DNA from: Mesorhizobium sp. B2-3-12
Lineage (GTDB): Bacteria; Pseudomonadota; Alphaproteobacteria; Rhizobiales; Rhizobiaceae
Assembly: GCF_006442205.1 (NCBI RefSeq)
Contig: NZ_VFVR01000002.1
Coordinates: 744,001 to 808,000 of the forward strand
Direction of reading: 5' to 3'
Length of the DNA stretch: 64,000 nucleotides
Shown here: piece after piece, positions 17,995 to 29,124 of the stretch
Numbering within the stretch: the stretch's first letter is position 1
Layout of the letters: every line of letters starts with the position of its first letter
Position numbers and translations under genes: made by a program
The notes under the pieces: model-generated
Seen by the model: only the letters and a program-made list of their open reading frames with translations
Database searches by the model: none
What the model was told of the DNA's origin: nothing

Positions 17995-19667
17995 AATTTC
18001 GGCGCGTCGGCGGGGCTGCCTTCCCGCGCCAGAAATGCATGCAAGGCAGCGACCACCTGGGCGCCTTCGCCGACGGCCGCCGCGACGCGTTTGACCGAGC
18101 CGGAGCGCACGTCGCCGATGGCGAATACGCCGCTGCGGCTCGTCTCCATGCCACTGTTAGCCGATGCTATGTCCGATCCGGTGCGGATGAAACCCCTGGC
18201 ATCCAGCGCCACGTCGGATTGGGCGAGCCAGTCGGTGTTCGGTTCGGCGCCGATGAACAGGAAGAGATGGCGGATCGGCCGCGTCGTTACCGCGCCGCTT
18301 GAGCGGTCGCGCCAACGGACAGTGGCAAGATTGCCTTCCTCGCCGTCCAGCGCCTGGATTTCGGTGCCGGTCAGCACCTCGATGTTCGGCTGCGCCCTGA
18401 TGCGCTCGACGAGGTAACGCGACATCGAGGCCTCGAGACCGCCGCCACGCGCCAACAGCACCACCTTCCTGACTTGGCTGGCAAGGTACACGGCCGCCTG
18501 GCCGGCCGAATTGCCGGCGCCGACCAGTGCCACTTCCTGGCCGCCGCAAAGCCGCGCTTCGATGGGCGAGGCCCAATAATGCACGCATGTGCCCTCGAAC
18601 GCGGCGAGATTGGCGACATCGAGGCGGCGATAGCGCGCGCCGCTGGCGATCACCACGGAGCGCGTGCGCACCGTCTCGCCGTCGCCGACCGCAAGCTGGT
18701 AGCGCGCGCCCTCGCCGGCGGGACCGAGCAGCTTCACCTCGTCGGGGATGACCATTTCGACACCGAATTTCTGCGCCTGATTGTAGGCGCGCGCCATCAG
18801 CGCCATGCCGGTAATGCCGGTCGGGAAACCGAGATAGTTCTCGATGCGCGCGGAGGCGCCGGCCTGGCCGCCGAAGGCCCGGCAATCGAGCACGATGGTC
18901 GACAGCCCTTCGGAGGCCGCATAGACCGCCGCCGCCAGCCCCGCCGGCCCGGCGCCGACGATGGCAACGTCATAGACTTTGCTGGCATCGACCGGCCGCA
19001 ACAGCCCGATGCAGCGAGCGAGGTCGTTCTCGCCGGGATTGTGCAGCAGCTTGCCGCTTGGGCAGAGCACGATCGGCAGATGGTGCGGGTCGACATGGAA
19101 CCGCTCGATCAACGTTTTCGCGCAGGGGTCGCTGTCGGAATCGAGCGCGCGGTGGGGCTGGCCGCTGCGGGCGAGAAAACCCTGCAGCCGCAGGACGTCG
19201 CCATTGCCCGGAGGACCGATGACGATCGGCCCGCTGATGCCGCTTTCGAGCAGGCCGACGCGGCGCAGGATCAGCGCCCGCATGACGCGCTCGCCGAGAT
19301 TGGCCTCCTGCACCATCAGGTCGCGCAAACGCTGCGAGGGGATGACGACGGCCTCGACCGGTTCGACAGCCTCGGCATTGACCAGCGACGGACGGCTGGA
19401 GAGCTGCGCCAGCTCGCCGACGAAATTGCCGGGGCCATGGGTGATGATCGGCTCGCGCGAGCCGATCGAGGCCTGCGTGATGGCGACCTCGCCCGACAGG
19501 ATGAGGATCAGGCCGGGCGAGACCTCACCAGCGGTGACGACAGGATCGCCGGCGGCATAGGTCCGTGCCTCGCCGAACCGGCGCATCCGCTCGACATCCG
19601 TATCGCCGAGGATGGGAAACATCTGGTCGCGGCGCGCGGCGATGGTCGGGCTGACGGAAGGGGCCAT
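17991..19667 (-). CDS. Cyclic-nucleotide-binding domain fused to a thioredoxin-reductase-like flavoprotein
   Basis: 558 residues. Residues about 10-140 form a CAP_ED cyclic-nucleotide-binding domain (GLILILSGEVAI; GPGNFVGELAQLSSRPSLVN). About 150-220 is a thioredoxin-like linker. From about 230 a thioredoxin-reductase fold starts with the FAD loop VAIVGAGPAGLAAAVYA, the NADPH loop VALVGAGNSAGQAAVYLA, and the C-terminal FAD motif GVFAIGDVRSG. Where TrxB has CATCDG this protein has CVHYWASPIEARLCGG, so the redox CxxC is missing and it cannot reduce thioredoxin in the normal way. Hydride acceptor unknown. Likely gated by cAMP/cGMP. Its stop lies in a palindromic repeat next to the UBP zinc-finger gene. 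Confidence 0.92.
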   Translation of the reverse strand: MAPSVSPTIAARRDQMFPILGDTDVERMRRFGEARTYAAGDPVVTAGEVSPGLILILSGEVAITQASIGSREPIITHGPGNFVGELAQLSSRPSLVNAEAVEPVEAVVIPSQRLRDLMVQEANLGERVMRALILRRVGLLESGISGPIVIGPPGNGDVLRLQGFLARSGQPHRALDSDSDPCAKTLIERFHVDPHHLPIVLCPSGKLLHNPGENDLARCIGLLRPVDASKVYDVAIVGAGPAGLAAAVYAASEGLSTIVLDCRAFGGQAGASARIENYLGFPTGITGMALMARAYNQAQKFGVEMVIPDEVKLLGPAGEGARYQLAVGDGETVRTRSVVIASGARYRRLDVANLAAFEGTCVHYWASPIEARLCGGQEVALVGAGNSAGQAAVYLASQVRKVVLLARGGGLEASMSRYLVERIRAQPNIEVLTGTEIQALDGEEGNLATVRWRDRSSGAVTTRPIRHLFLFIGAEPNTDWLAQSDVALDARGFIRTGSDIASANSGMETSRSGVFAIGDVRSGSVKRVAAAVGEGAQVVAALHAFLAREGSPADAPKL

Positions 19668-19930
19668 GGCGCGAGCGTAGCGAAGTGGTGGGGCGGTTTG
19701 AAGCGGTTTGTTCGGAGACTGGCCAGAAGGGGAGGGTCTTCACGAAAAGACCGCGTCGCACGGAATGCCGAGGTCAGGCCCAGGTGCAAGCTTTTCGCGT
19801 GCATGCGTGCAAACCTCCCCCGGCGCCCCACCCAGATACAATTGAGAAAATAAGATCAACACTTCGGAAAAATTCGAGAAAGGAGCCGTTGGCACACTGT
19901 GAGCGTCCTGACACCCTCCTGGAGGCTAAT

Positions 19931-20128
19931 GTGCAAGAAGCCGCGAAATTGCTCACGGCCCTTGGCGACTGCATCGAAGCCATCGAGGCCTATCTGACTG
20001 CCGCCCAACGATCGACACTGGACGGTTTGCTGGCTGCCCTTCCAACCCTATCGCCGACGGGAAGCGCCACCATGGTCATGACGGTTTTGGCGCATCGGGA
20101 GCTGGATGCCCGACGAAGTACGCATTGA
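19931..20128 (+). CDS. Small hypothetical protein
   Basis: 65 residues from a GTG at 19931 with GGAGG five bases upstream (19921-19925). The predicted protein is helical, with AAKLLTALGDCIEAIEAYL followed by TLDGLLAALPTLSPTG. No family recognised. The frame stays open upstream to 19685, but that part is basic and low-complexity and looks non-coding. The 263 bases before it (19668-19930) hold nothing else I recognise. Confidence 0.4.
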   Translation: MQEAAKLLTALGDCIEAIEAYLTAAQRSTLDGLLAALPTLSPTGSATMVMTVLAHRELDARRSTH

Positions 20129-20249
20129 GACCGTTCGGTCGCAGCAGGCTTCATTCGTCATGCCACGAGGGCAAAGTCGCTTTGGCGACGCCGTGGAGAC
20201 TGAAAACTACGATTGCCGCTGAAGATATCCCGTTGGTAGTCGGGAAAGA

Positions 20250-20334
20250 TGGTGCCCAGAAGAGGACTCGAACCTCCACTCCTTGCGGAACACGGACCTG
20301 AACCGTGCGCGTCTACCAATTCCGCCATCTGGGC
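20250..20334 (-). tRNA. tRNA-Leu (anticodon CAG)
   Basis: 85 bases including an encoded CCA (20250-20252). Acceptor arms GCCCAGA/TCTGGGC pair perfectly. The anticodon arm is CACGG-TTCAGGT-CCGTG, giving CAG; a long variable arm (class II tRNA) and the T-arm GGTTCGAGTCC follow. D-loop GGTAGAC is present. Confidence 0.96.
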
Positions 20335-20423
20335 TGGTGCGGGCTCATGTAAGCGGGCAAGCGATGGCTGTCAACGCGCTTTTTTCGCGGGCCGATGCTC
20401 GCCGGCTCAGTTTCGGGCGCCGG

Positions 20424-20477
20424 CGCCGCCCCTCACCTGCCTGCCGGCATCCTCTCCCCGTATAGTGACGGGGGAGG
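20424..20477. repeat. Snap-back palindromic intergenic repeat C
   Basis: GCGCCGCCCCTCACCTGCC followed by TGCCGGCATCCTCTCCCCG and a GGGGGAGG counter-arm, just past the gpmA stop. It is nearly the same as 30184-30238 downstream of uppP, in the same orientation. It may work as a 3' end for the gpmA transcript. Confidence 0.7.
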
Positions 20478-20484
20478 AACGCTC

Positions 20485-21105
20485 TCAACCTTCCAGTACT
20501 TCCTTGGAAGCCACGGTCGAATCCGCGTTGAGCTGGTAGATGATCGGCACGCCGGTGCCGAGTTCGAGCTTGACGATCTCCTCGCCAGACTTGCCGTCCA
20601 GCGCCATGATCAGCGCGCGCAGCGAATTGCCGTGGGCGGCGACCAGTACCGTGCCGCCGCGCAGCACATGCGGCTGCAGGTCGTGCAGGTAATAGGGCCA
20701 GACGCGGGCGCCGGTGTCCTTCAGGCTTTCGCCGGCGGGCGGCGGCACGTCGTAGGAGCGGCGCCAGACATGCACCTGCTCTTCGCCCCACTTCTTGCGG
20801 GCATCGTCTTTGTTGAGGCCGGAGAGGTCGCCATAGTCGCGCTCGTTCAGCGCCTGGTCGCGGATGGTCTGGAGGTCGCTCTGGCCGACGGCGTCGAGAA
20901 TGTGCTGGCAGGTTTTCTGCGCCCGGATCAGCGCCGAGGTGAAGGCGATGTCGAATTTCAGGCCGCGCGCCTTGAGCTTCTGGCCGGCGGCCTTGGCCTC
21001 GGCGTGGCCCTGTTCGGTCAGGTCGACGTCGCGCCAGCCGGTGAACAGGTTCTTCAGGTTCCATTCGCTCTGGCCGTGGCGCACGAGCACGAGGGTTCTC
21101 GACAT
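20485..21105 (-). CDS. gpmA: 2,3-bisphosphoglycerate-dependent phosphoglycerate mutase
   Basis: 206 residues, the short alphaproteobacterial form. The phosphohistidine motif [18 protein letters not shown] is at residues 6-23, with [11 protein letters not shown] and the second catalytic histidine in [13 protein letters not shown]. It interconverts 3- and 2-phosphoglycerate in glycolysis and gluconeogenesis. It follows dapB by 32 bases on the same strand, so the ABC exporter, dapB and gpmA are probably co-transcribed. Confidence 0.96.
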   Translation of the reverse strand: MSRTLVLVRHGQSEWNLKNLFTGWRDVDLTEQGHAEAKAAGQKLKARGLKFDIAFTSALIRAQKTCQHILDAVGQSDLQTIRDQALNERDYGDLSGLNKDDARKKWGEEQVHVWRRSYDVPPPAGESLKDTGARVWPYYLHDLQPHVLRGGTVLVAAHGNSLRALIMALDGKSGEEIVKLELGTGVPIIYQLNADSTVASKEVLEG

Positions 21106-21137
21106 TTTTGCTCCCTTGGGGTTCGCGGATCGGAAGC

Positions 21138-21959
21138 TCAGCTTAGGCCGAGCACGTCCCGCATCGAATACAGTCCCGGCTTCTGGCCCCGCGCCCAGAG
21201 CGCGGCCTTGACCGCGCCGCGGGCGAAGATGGCGCGGTCCTCGGCATGATGGGACAGCGTGATGCGCTCGCCGGTGCCGGCCAGGATCACGCTGTGGTCG
21301 CCGACCACCGAGCCGCCGCGCAACGTGGCGAAGCCGATCGTGCCTTGCTTTCGCACACCCGTATGGCCGTCGCGTGAACGCACGTCATTGCCGGAAAGGG
21401 CGATGCCGCGCCCGGCGGCGGCGGCCTCGCCGAGCAGCAGTGCGGTGCCCGACGGCGCATCGACCTTGTGCCTGTGGTGCATTTCAAGGATTTCGATGTC
21501 GAAATCGTCGGCGTCGAGCGCGCGCGCCGCCTGTTCGACCAGCACCGCCAGCAGATTGACGCCGAGGCTCATATTGCCCGACTTGACGATGGTCGCGTGG
21601 CGGGCGGCCGCGGCGATCCTGGCATTGTCATCGGCCGAGCAGCCAGTCGTGCCGATGACGTGGACGATACGCGCCTGCGCCGCGTACCCGGCGAACTCGA
21701 CCGTCGAGGCCGGCGTGGTGAAATCGAGCACGCCATCGGCCCTGGCGAAGACCGGCAGCGGATCGTCTGATATCGGCACATTGATGATGCCGATGCCCGC
21801 CAGCTCACCGACATCCTTGCCTAGATAGGGAGAATCCGGGCGCTCGACAGCGCCAATGACGCGGGCGCCCGGAATGGTGTGGATGGCGCGGATCAGCGTC
21901 TGGCCCATGCGGCCGGCGGCGCCTACCACCACGAGGCCCATATCGCCTGCTTCGCTCAT
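21138..21959 (-). CDS. dapB: 4-hydroxy-tetrahydrodipicolinate reductase
   Basis: 273 residues. N-terminal NAD(P) loop [16 protein letters not shown]; catalytic block [20 protein letters not shown] with the histidine pair and lysine; substrate-binding [19 protein letters not shown]. It makes tetrahydrodipicolinate for lysine and meso-diaminopimelate. Its ATG overlaps the stop of the upstream ABC exporter gene (21956-21959), so the two are translationally coupled. Confidence 0.97.
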   Translation of the reverse strand: MSEAGDMGLVVVGAAGRMGQTLIRAIHTIPGARVIGAVERPDSPYLGKDVGELAGIGIINVPISDDPLPVFARADGVLDFTTPASTVEFAGYAAQARIVHVIGTTGCSADDNARIAAAARHATIVKSGNMSLGVNLLAVLVEQAARALDADDFDIEILEMHHRHKVDAPSGTALLLGEAAAAGRGIALSGNDVRSRDGHTGVRKQGTIGFATLRGGSVVGDHSVILAGTGERITLSHHAEDRAIFARGAVKAALWARGQKPGLYSMRDVLGLS

Positions 21960-23815
21960 GTGCTCCTCACAGCAGTCTTCTTCGCACGCGTGGCCCGAAC
22001 CGGAGTTTGGATCGGCTTGCTGTCATCGACAAGCCCCAGTCCCTTCTTGCCCTGGATGCGGTGGAAGCGGGAATAGATGCTGTCCGGGTCGGCCATCAGC
22101 GTCGCATGGGTGCCTTCCTCGACCAATCGTCCCTCTTCCAGCACGATGATGTGGTCCGCATTGACCACCGTCGACAGACGATGCGCTATGACGATGGTGG
22201 TACGGCCTTCCATGACATGGGTCAGCGCCTCCTGGACGCGGGCCTCCGCCTCGTTGTCGAGCGCCGAGGTCGCCTCATCGAGTAGCAGGATCGGTGCCTG
22301 GCGCACGATGGCGCGGGCGATCGAGACGCGCTGGCGCTGGCCGCCGGAAAGGGTCGAGCCGCCTTCGCCGACCGGTGTGTCGTAACCTTGCGGCTGCTGG
22401 CGGATGAACTCGTCGGCGGCGGCCTGCGTCGCGGCCTGCTCGATCTCCGCGTCGGTGGCCGATAGCCGGCCGTAGCGGATGTTGTCGCGGATCGTGCCTT
22501 CGAACAGATAGGGCGCCTGTGCCACGTAGGCGATGGATTGGCGCAGCGAGTGTTTGGTGACCTTCGCTATATCCTGGCCATCGACTTCGATGCTTCCCTG
22601 ATCGACGTCGTAAAAACGCTGCAGCAGCGCCACCAACGTCGACTTGCCGGCGCCCGAGGCACCGACGATGGCGGTGACCTTGCCGGCGGCGGCGGTAAAG
22701 CTCAGGTCCCTCAGCACCGGCATGTCGGCGTTGTAGCCGAACGTCACATTGTCGAAGCGCACCTCGCCGGTGGTGATCCTGGCCTCGACAGCATCGGGCG
22801 CATCGCCCTGTTTCGGCTCCAGGTCGAGCAACTCGTAGATCATGCGTGCGTTGACCAGCGCCCGTTCCATGCCCACCTGTGTGCGCGCCAGGCGTCTTGC
22901 CGGATCGTAGGCCATGATCAGCGCGGTGATGAAGGAAAACACCGCGCCCGGCGGCTGCCCGAGATACAGCGCCCGGTAACCGGAATAGGCGAGCACGGAG
23001 GTGATGGCGAGACCGCCCAGAATCTCGGAAATCGGCGACAGCCGCTCCGAGACGCGGGCAATCTTGTTGTTCCGCTGCTCGGCCGTGTCCGCCATGATGC
23101 CGATGCGGCGCGCCAGCTCAGCCTCCAAGGTAAAGGCCTTGACGATGGCGATGCCTTGTGTGGCCTCCTGCACGGACCCGTTCAGCCGTGAATTGATCAG
23201 CACGGATTCCCGGTTGATACGCCGCAGTCGGCGGGTGATGTAGACAACGGCCCAGATCAGCGGAGGGCCGATCAGCAGCGAGCTGAGCGACAGCACCGGA
23301 TCCTGGTAGATCATGACGCCGACGAGAGCGACCAGCGTGACCGCGTCGCGGCTGATGGAGGTCAGTGTCAGCGACAGCAGATCGCGAACGCCGCCGACAT
23401 TCTCGCTGACCTGTGCCGCCAGCCGACCCGAGCGCGTATCGTTGAAGAAGTTGACGCCGAGCTTCATCAGATGGTCGAAGGCGCGCTTCTGGTAGCGCGC
23501 GACCAGGTTGTTGCCGATACTGGCCAACGCGACTGCCTGGCCGTAACCGGCGAAGCCGCGCAGCAGGGAGGCGCCCATGAAACCGGCGCAGATCAACCAG
23601 AGCATATCGCCGCGCCGTTCGTAGAAGATCTGGTTGATCATCGGGGCCATGATCCACGCCGTGAAGGCGGTGGTGCCGGAAACGATCAGCAAGCAGGTGA
23701 CGGCAACGACATAGGTCCAACGATACTCGTTGCCGTTTTCAGCGAGGATGCGGCGGAGCACCGCCGTGACCTCGCCGGGGGTGGCTTTTTGCTTGTTTGG
23801 GTTTTGAAGTGTCAA
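21956..23815 (-). CDS. MsbA-like ABC exporter (fused membrane and ATPase domains)
   Basis: About 619 residues. An N-terminal six-helix ABC membrane domain (about 35-320) is followed by an ATPase with Walker [10 protein letters not shown], signature [15 protein letters not shown] and Walker [13 protein letters not shown]. It is a homodimeric type IV exporter; rhizobial relatives are lipid A or multidrug exporters. The start is uncertain: no good ATG exists. TTG 23815 was taken; GTG 23761 has GGCGAGG upstream and would remove 18 residues, and the frame is open to 23983, inside glk. The C-terminal tail is basic. dapB follows with a 4-base overlap. Confidence 0.85.
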   Translation of the reverse strand: MTLQNPNKQKATPGEVTAVLRRILAENGNEYRWTYVVAVTCLLIVSGTTAFTAWIMAPMINQIFYERRGDMLWLICAGFMGASLLRGFAGYGQAVALASIGNNLVARYQKRAFDHLMKLGVNFFNDTRSGRLAAQVSENVGGVRDLLSLTLTSISRDAVTLVALVGVMIYQDPVLSLSSLLIGPPLIWAVVYITRRLRRINRESVLINSRLNGSVQEATQGIAIVKAFTLEAELARRIGIMADTAEQRNNKIARVSERLSPISEILGGLAITSVLAYSGYRALYLGQPPGAVFSFITALIMAYDPARRLARTQVGMERALVNARMIYELLDLEPKQGDAPDAVEARITTGEVRFDNVTFGYNADMPVLRDLSFTAAAGKVTAIVGASGAGKSTLVALLQRFYDVDQGSIEVDGQDIAKVTKHSLRQSIAYVAQAPYLFEGTIRDNIRYGRLSATDAEIEQAATQAAADEFIRQQPQGYDTPVGEGGSTLSGGQRQRVSIARAIVRQAPILLLDEATSALDNEAEARVQEALTHVMEGRTTIVIAHRLSTVVNADHIIVLEEGRLVEEGTHATLMADPDSIYSRFHRIQGKKGLGLVDDSKPIQTPVRATRAKKTAVRST

Positions 23816-23894
23816 ATCAGAGGGCTTTTGTCGGTTTCCGCTTCCCGTGGCCGGGCAATTCGGCACCCCTATTAGCGCCAAGCAGCCGGCTTGC

Positions 23895-24941
23895 CTATGC
23901 CTTCGAGTGACTAACTTCGTCGCGCCACCGCCGGCCCGCCGTCTGGACGCCGAACAGCGAGGGGTTCCTGGCATAGGCGGCAAGGCCGAGAAGGGCGGCC
24001 AGCGGATGGGTTATGACGTAGACGGGCATGGTGCGCATCAGCGCGCTGTGCGGCGCCTTGTCCTCGAAGGCGGCGCGGAAATTGCCCTCCTTCAGCGCCG
24101 GCACGATTTTTTGCGCGATGCCGCCGGTGAGGAACACGCCGCCACGGCTCATGAACACCAAGGCAAGGTCGCCCGCCGTACGCCCGAGACAGGTGACGAA
24201 GGTCTCCAACGCTTCCTGCGCCACCGGATCGGTCTTGGCCAGCGCCGCACCGGTGACCTCGGCCGGCGTGGTCAAGGGCGCCGGCTTGCCATCGGCCCTG
24301 GCCACCGCCCGGTAGACGTTGACCAGGCCGCGCCCACACAGGATCTGCTCGCCCGAAACGCGGCCCTCGAGCTTCTCGATATGCGGGAAAACCTGGTAGT
24401 CGCGCGGCGTGCGCGGCCCGATGTCCATATGGCCGCCTTCGCCGGGCACCGGAATCCAGTGGTGCAGCGCGTGGACCAGCCCGGCGACGCCGAGTCCGGT
24501 TCCGGGGCCGAGCACGACGCGCCCGGCGTTGGGCTCGGGCGCGCCGCCGCCGATCTTTTCCATATGCTCTTCGCCGAGCGCCACGACGGCCAGCGCCTGC
24601 GCCTCGAAATCGTTGAGGACGACGATATCGCTCAAGCCCAGAGTGGCGAACATCTGCCTCGGCTTGACGACCCAGGGACAGTTGGTGAGCTCGATCTCGT
24701 CACCATCGACCGGGCCGGCCACGGCCAGTACCGCCGAATTGGGGCGGACGGACGAGCGGTCGAGCACCGCCGCCTGGATCGCCTCGTCGATGGTGTTGTA
24801 ATTGGCGGTTTGGACGATCATCGGCTCGCCGGCCTCGGAATTGGCGTCGAGCACGATCGAAAAGCGCGCATTGGTGCCACCGATATCGCCGATCAGGATC
24901 GGAAACCGCAGCAAAGTCTCGTCATCGGCTGTGCTTGGCAT
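23895..24941 (-). CDS. glk: Glucokinase
   Basis: 348 residues from the ATG at 24941, chosen because homology begins there; the frame is open further upstream. ATP loop [12 protein letters not shown] (about 18-29), [17 protein letters not shown], catalytic region [12 protein letters not shown], and [12 protein letters not shown] place it in the Glk (hexokinase-type ROK-independent) family. It phosphorylates glucose at C6. The exporter gene starts 79 bases downstream. The 187 bases before it (24942-25128) hold no gene. Confidence 0.96.
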   Translation of the reverse strand: MPSTADDETLLRFPILIGDIGGTNARFSIVLDANSEAGEPMIVQTANYNTIDEAIQAAVLDRSSVRPNSAVLAVAGPVDGDEIELTNCPWVVKPRQMFATLGLSDIVVLNDFEAQALAVVALGEEHMEKIGGGAPEPNAGRVVLGPGTGLGVAGLVHALHHWIPVPGEGGHMDIGPRTPRDYQVFPHIEKLEGRVSGEQILCGRGLVNVYRAVARADGKPAPLTTPAEVTGAALAKTDPVAQEALETFVTCLGRTAGDLALVFMSRGGVFLTGGIAQKIVPALKEGNFRAAFEDKAPHSALMRTMPVYVITHPLAALLGLAAYARNPSLFGVQTAGRRWRDEVSHSKA

Positions 24942-25128
24942 GCTCTCGTCCGTTCCCCGGCGCCCCCAACGGCGCTTTGCCGTTCTTCCGTTGACTAGCG
25001 CATGGGTTTGAAAAGGGAAACGGTTTTCGAACCCGCCGGCGTGCAGGGTCGGGTTATGCGGCCAAACGGCCACTGTTTCATGAAAACAGGCCGCTAAACC
25101 GATTGAGGCGGCCGATGGCGCCCAACAC

Positions 25129-26214
25129 TCATTTCGCGGGCGGTCGTGGCCGCGGCACCGGCACGCCGACCTCGGGCGTCGCCGTGAAGGCGTTCACCGC
25201 GCTTGGCAGGCCGGCCGTCCCGCTTGCCGTGGTGGCGGGCAGCGACGGCGCTTCCGGTTCGGGCGCGGCAACCGCGACTGGCACGGCGCCGCCGTGATAG
25301 GTCGCCGCCTCGGCCGAGGCCGGCCCCGGCGCGTCGAGCACGGCCCGGCATTCCTTGGGCAGGTTGGCCATCGTCATCACGTCGCGCGCCTTGGGCGCAT
25401 CGGGGTTCTTGTTGGGCCGCCACGGCTCCTGGGTGAACCACCAGGCCAGCGGCTTGCCGCAGCCATCGTCATCCGGCGTCGCTTCCTGCGCCTTGCAGGT
25501 GGGCGAGCCAGGCTGGCAGCCGATACGCATGTGGAAATGGTAGTCGTGGCCCCAGAACGGCCTGATCTTGCGCAGCCAGGTGCGGTCGCCCTTCACCGTG
25601 TCGCAGAGCTTTTTCTTGATGCCGGGATTGACCAGGATGCGCTCGACTTGCGGATAGCTCGCCGCCCGCTTCAGCAACGCCGTGTGCCGCGGCGTCCACA
25701 ATGCGTCCTTCACCAGATGCGTCTTCTCGTCGACCATCAGCGTGGCGCTCATGGTCTCGCGCTGCGCCCTGGTCATGGTGCGGTCGGGCATCGGCGTCAG
25801 CCAGATGTCGGCGTCGAGCCCGATCTGGTGCGAGGCATGGCCCGTCAGCATCGGGCCGCCGCGCGGCTGCGCGATGTCGCCGATCAAAAGGCCCGGCCAG
25901 CCATCGGCGGCCGCGTCGCGCGACAGTTGCTCGATCGTGGCGATCATTGCCGGATGGCCCCAGCGACGGTTGCGCGACGGCCGCATCACCTGCCAGGTCG
26001 GGCCGTCCATGGGAATGGCGACGCCGCCGGCAAAACAGCCTTTGGAATAGAAGCCGAAGGATTGCGGCGCGGTGGCGGTCGGCAGTTTCTCGGCGCCGAA
26101 CAGGTCTTTCGCCCGCTCCTCGGCGGCCGCCGGCTGTGCGGCCAGGCCTGCAATGGCCAGCACCACCGCCAACACCGCATTTCTGGCGCCGAGCGATCGC
26201 GTCGATGATTTCAT
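25129..26214 (-). CDS. mepA: Penicillin-insensitive murein endopeptidase
   Basis: 361 residues from the ATG at 26214 (GGGGG 8-12 bases upstream), which opens a signal peptide (core [12 protein letters not shown], cleavage near AAA). LAS-metallopeptidase zinc motifs are visible: [14 protein letters not shown] (HxxGxxxD) and HDYHFHMRI. It cuts D-Ala-meso-DAP cross-links in peptidoglycan in the periplasm. The proline/alanine-rich C-terminal tail of about 70 residues is longer than in the E. coli protein. Confidence 0.93.
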   Translation of the reverse strand: MKSSTRSLGARNAVLAVVLAIAGLAAQPAAAEERAKDLFGAEKLPTATAPQSFGFYSKGCFAGGVAIPMDGPTWQVMRPSRNRRWGHPAMIATIEQLSRDAAADGWPGLLIGDIAQPRGGPMLTGHASHQIGLDADIWLTPMPDRTMTRAQRETMSATLMVDEKTHLVKDALWTPRHTALLKRAASYPQVERILVNPGIKKKLCDTVKGDRTWLRKIRPFWGHDYHFHMRIGCQPGSPTCKAQEATPDDDGCGKPLAWWFTQEPWRPNKNPDAPKARDVMTMANLPKECRAVLDAPGPASAEAATYHGGAVPVAVAAPEPEAPSLPATTASGTAGLPSAVNAFTATPEVGVPVPRPRPPAK

Positions 26215-26279
26215 GAACCGCACCCCCGTGCCTGCAACCGCCGAATCATACCACGCCAAGCGTCACGCTTCGATCGTCC

Positions 26280-27188
26280 TCATGCCTTGGCGCCCTTCAT
26301 CGGGCTGCGCGGCGCGCCGTCGCGCCAGTCGCCGCTTGCCCACATATGGTCGAAGGCGGCGCGGTAGTCGGGAAAGCGAAACCGATAGCCCGCCGCCTTG
26401 ATCGCCGCATTGGCGACCCGCTTGTTCTCGCCATAGAAGGACCGCGCCATGGGCGAAAGTTGGGCGCCCTCGAAGGGAATTTCGGGCGGCGCCTCGATAC
26501 CCATCAGCGAAGCGGCGTAGGCGACGACATCCTGCGGCGGCGCCGGCTCGTCGTCGGTGACGTTGAAGATGCCGCCCGTATTGCCGCCGATCAGATGCCA
26601 GAGCGCGCCTGCAATGTCGTCGCAATGGATGCGGTTGAACACCTGATCCGGCTTGACCAGCCGCCTTGCGGTGCCGTTTTCCAGATTGACCAGCGCATTG
26701 CGCCCCGGCCCGTAAATGCCGGACAGCCGCAGGATCGCCACCGGCCGGTCGATTTCCCTGCCGAACTTCCGCCACGTCTGCTCGGCCTCGACCCGCATGA
26801 CCGAGCGCTTCGACACCGGCCGGCAGGCGGCCGTTTCATCGACCCAGGCGCCGCCATGATCGCCATAGACACCAACGGTCGAGAGATAGCCGATCCATTG
26901 CAGGTCGGGCATCCCTACGATTGCCTCGCGGGTGGCATTCAACACGGGATCGCCGATGTCTTCCGGCGCGACCGAGATCACCAGATGCGTGGTTTTCTCG
27001 AGCGTATCGCCGATTTCGTCGGTCAGCACGCCATCGAACAGCAGCGGGGCGATGCCGGCCTGGCGCAGCGCGTCGAATTTTTCCTCGGACCTCGTCGTGC
27101 CGAAGACCGTGGCGGCTTCCCTGTTGGCACGGGCAAAGGCCTTGCCGGAATAGCCGGCGCCGAAGATGAAAACCTGCTTTTGGCTCAT
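26280..27188 (-). CDS. NAD-dependent epimerase/SDR family protein (YeeZ-like)
   Basis: 302 residues. The Rossmann loop [15 protein letters not shown] (about 7-21) has the GxGxxG form of extended/atypical SDRs, followed by [13 protein letters not shown] and [12 protein letters not shown]. The canonical YxxxK is not evident, as in other atypical SDRs; substrate unknown. The ATG at 27188 overlaps the stop of queG (27185-27187), so it is the last gene of the GST-queG-SDR run. Confidence 0.88.
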   Translation of the reverse strand: MSQKQVFIFGAGYSGKAFARANREAATVFGTTRSEEKFDALRQAGIAPLLFDGVLTDEIGDTLEKTTHLVISVAPEDIGDPVLNATREAIVGMPDLQWIGYLSTVGVYGDHGGAWVDETAACRPVSKRSVMRVEAEQTWRKFGREIDRPVAILRLSGIYGPGRNALVNLENGTARRLVKPDQVFNRIHCDDIAGALWHLIGGNTGGIFNVTDDEPAPPQDVVAYAASLMGIEAPPEIPFEGAQLSPMARSFYGENKRVANAAIKAAGYRFRFPDYRAAFDHMWASGDWRDGAPRSPMKGAKA

Positions 27189-28339
27189 GCATGCGTCCTG
27201 GTTGGCCGCGCCAGGCGCCATTCCTCGCGGACGGCGCCGTCGCTCTCGCTCCGCAGGCCGTCCGCGGCCCGTTCGGCATATTCGGTTTCCGGCACCAGCC
27301 GCGCCAGCGCCCAAATTGCCGCGCCCCGCACCAGCGGCGAGGCATCGCCGAGCAGGGACCGTACGGTACCGGCAAGCGACTGTTCGCCGGAATTGCCTGC
27401 GGCAATCAGCACGTTGCGGACAAAACGGTCGCGGCCGATGCGTTTGATCGGCGAACCGGAGAAGAAGGCACGGAAGGCAGCATCGTCCAGCCGCAACAGC
27501 TCGACCAGCGGCGGCTCGCGCAAATCGTCGCGAGCGGCGAGCTTGGTCTCGGACGCGGCGCGGGCGAACTTGTTCCACGGACAGGCGGCGAGACAGTCGT
27601 CGCAGCCATAGATGCGGTTGCCGATTTTCTCCCGAAATTCATGCGGGATCGGCCCCTTGTTCTCGATGGTCAGGTACGAAATGCAGCGCCGCGCATCGAG
27701 CCTGTAGGGCGCGGGGAAGGCATCGGTCGGGCAAGCGTCGAGGCAGGCGCGGCAGGAGCCGCAATGGTCGATCTCGGGCTTGTCCGGTTCCAGTTCGGCC
27801 GTGGTGAAAATGGTGCCGAGGAACAGCCAGGAGCCATGCTCGCGGCTGACCAGATTGGTGTGTTTTCCCTGCCAGCCCAGACCCGCGGCCTCGGCCAGCG
27901 GCTTTTCCATGACGGGTGCCGTGTCGACGAAGACCTTCACATCGCCGCCGGCGCGCGCAACGATCTTGCCGGCGATTTCCTTCAGCCGGCCTTTCATCAC
28001 CTCGTGATAGTCGCGATTCTGCGCATAGACGGAAATGGCGCCCCGCTCGTGCCGGGCCTGCAGGTCGCGCGGATCATGGTCAGGCCCGTAATTCATCGCC
28101 AGCACGACGATCGAGCGCACGTCGGGCCAAAGCGTCGAAGGCTCGCTGCGGCGTGCGATCGTCTCGGCGATCCAGTTCATCGAGCCATGAAAACCATCGG
28201 CGACGAATTCGGCAAGCCGGGCCGGCGCCAGCGGGATGGCGTCGGGAGCGGTGACGGCAATGGCATCGAAGCCGGCGCGCCGCGCCTCCGCGTCGATCAG
28301 CGCACGCAGTTTTGCCGCGTCAGAAGTCGAGGTCCGCAT
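27185..28339 (-). CDS. queG: Epoxyqueuosine reductase
   Basis: 384 residues. Two [4Fe-4S] motifs ([17 protein letters not shown] and [15 protein letters not shown]) and the N-terminal cobalamin-binding reductase region ([11 protein letters not shown]) mark QueG, which performs the last step of queuosine synthesis in tRNA. A C-terminal HEAT-like part ([21 protein letters not shown]) is present as in full-length QueG. It starts inside the last codons of the upstream GST gene (20-base overlap) and overlaps the SDR gene at its end. Confidence 0.95.
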   Translation of the reverse strand: MRTSTSDAAKLRALIDAEARRAGFDAIAVTAPDAIPLAPARLAEFVADGFHGSMNWIAETIARRSEPSTLWPDVRSIVVLAMNYGPDHDPRDLQARHERGAISVYAQNRDYHEVMKGRLKEIAGKIVARAGGDVKVFVDTAPVMEKPLAEAAGLGWQGKHTNLVSREHGSWLFLGTIFTTAELEPDKPEIDHCGSCRACLDACPTDAFPAPYRLDARRCISYLTIENKGPIPHEFREKIGNRIYGCDDCLAACPWNKFARAASETKLAARDDLREPPLVELLRLDDAAFRAFFSGSPIKRIGRDRFVRNVLIAAGNSGEQSLAGTVRSLLGDASPLVRGAAIWALARLVPETEYAERAADGLRSESDGAVREEWRLARPTRTHA

Positions 28340-29012
28340 AATGCGACACCGGCGACAGGCCGCGCACGCGGTCGGTCAAGAGCGGCCGGAACGAAGGCCG
28401 CGACTTCACCCGCGTGTACCATTCGCGCGCGGCGGGATGTTCGCGCCAGTCGATCTCGCCAAGATAGTCGAGCACAGAGAGCGTCGCGGCGGCCGCCAGG
28501 TCGGCATAGGTGACCCTGCCGCCGGCCAGCCAGTGGCGAGTGCCGGCCAGCCAGTTGGTGTATTTCATGTGCTGGCGGATGTTGGCGCGGGCGGCGCGAA
28601 TGGCGCCTGAATCGGGCGAGCCGCCGCCGGCGGTTTCCGGCATCACCGGCTTCAGCACGCGCTCGCGCACGAGGTGGCGGGTGACCTCGCTCTCGGCCTT
28701 GTTGAGATACCAGTCGATCAGCCGGCGGATTTCGGCGCGCTGCATCGGGTCTTCGGCGAACAGCCGCTTGTCGCGCTTGAGCACGCCGCGCGTCTCGTCG
28801 AGATATTCGGAGATGACGGTCGCGCCGATAATGGGCACGTCGCCCTCAGCGAGCAGGATCGGCAGCGTGCCGGCCGGGTTCAGCGCCAGGAACTCCTTGC
28901 GCCGCGTCCAGGGCTTCTCCTCGATCAGCGCCAGCTCCTCGCCGTACTCGCCAAAGGCCAGGCGGACGAAGCGGCAGGTGGCGAACATGGGGTGATGGAA
29001 AAGCGTCAGCAT
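28320..29012 (-). CDS. Glutathione S-transferase family protein
   Basis: 230 residues from the ATG at 29012. The thioredoxin-like N-domain ([20 protein letters not shown], then [10 protein letters not shown] and VISEYLDE) and the all-helical C-domain ([20 protein letters not shown]) are clear. The conjugation substrate is unknown. First gene of the GST-queG-SDR minus-strand run. The frame is open upstream to 29195, but that stretch is the hairpin region and is unlikely to be translated. Confidence 0.92.
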   Translation of the reverse strand: MLTLFHHPMFATCRFVRLAFGEYGEELALIEEKPWTRRKEFLALNPAGTLPILLAEGDVPIIGATVISEYLDETRGVLKRDKRLFAEDPMQRAEIRRLIDWYLNKAESEVTRHLVRERVLKPVMPETAGGGSPDSGAIRAARANIRQHMKYTNWLAGTRHWLAGGRVTYADLAAAATLSVLDYLGEIDWREHPAAREWYTRVKSRPSFRPLLTDRVRGLSPVSHYADLDF

Positions 29013-29034
29013 GGTTCCGCGATGATAAAGCGCA

Positions 29035-29112
29035 CTGGTGTGGTTTGGATTTGAAGTTCCTGTCCCCTCAACGGCATCCGCGTTCAGGAACTTCAAATCC
29101 AAACCACACCAG
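29035..29112. repeat. Perfect 28-bp inverted repeat
   Basis: Arms 29035-29062 and 29085-29112 are exact reverse complements around a 22-base loop. It lies in the 320-base gap (29013-29332) between the divergent GST and uppP genes. No T-run follows on either strand, so it is not a classical terminator. Confidence 0.9.
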
Positions 29113-29124
29113 AACTTGAGTTGG

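Noticed and set aside
23816..23983. N-terminal extension of the ABC exporter up to an ATG at 23983
   Set aside because: It would lie inside glk and reads as a low-complexity basic sequence without membrane or domain features.
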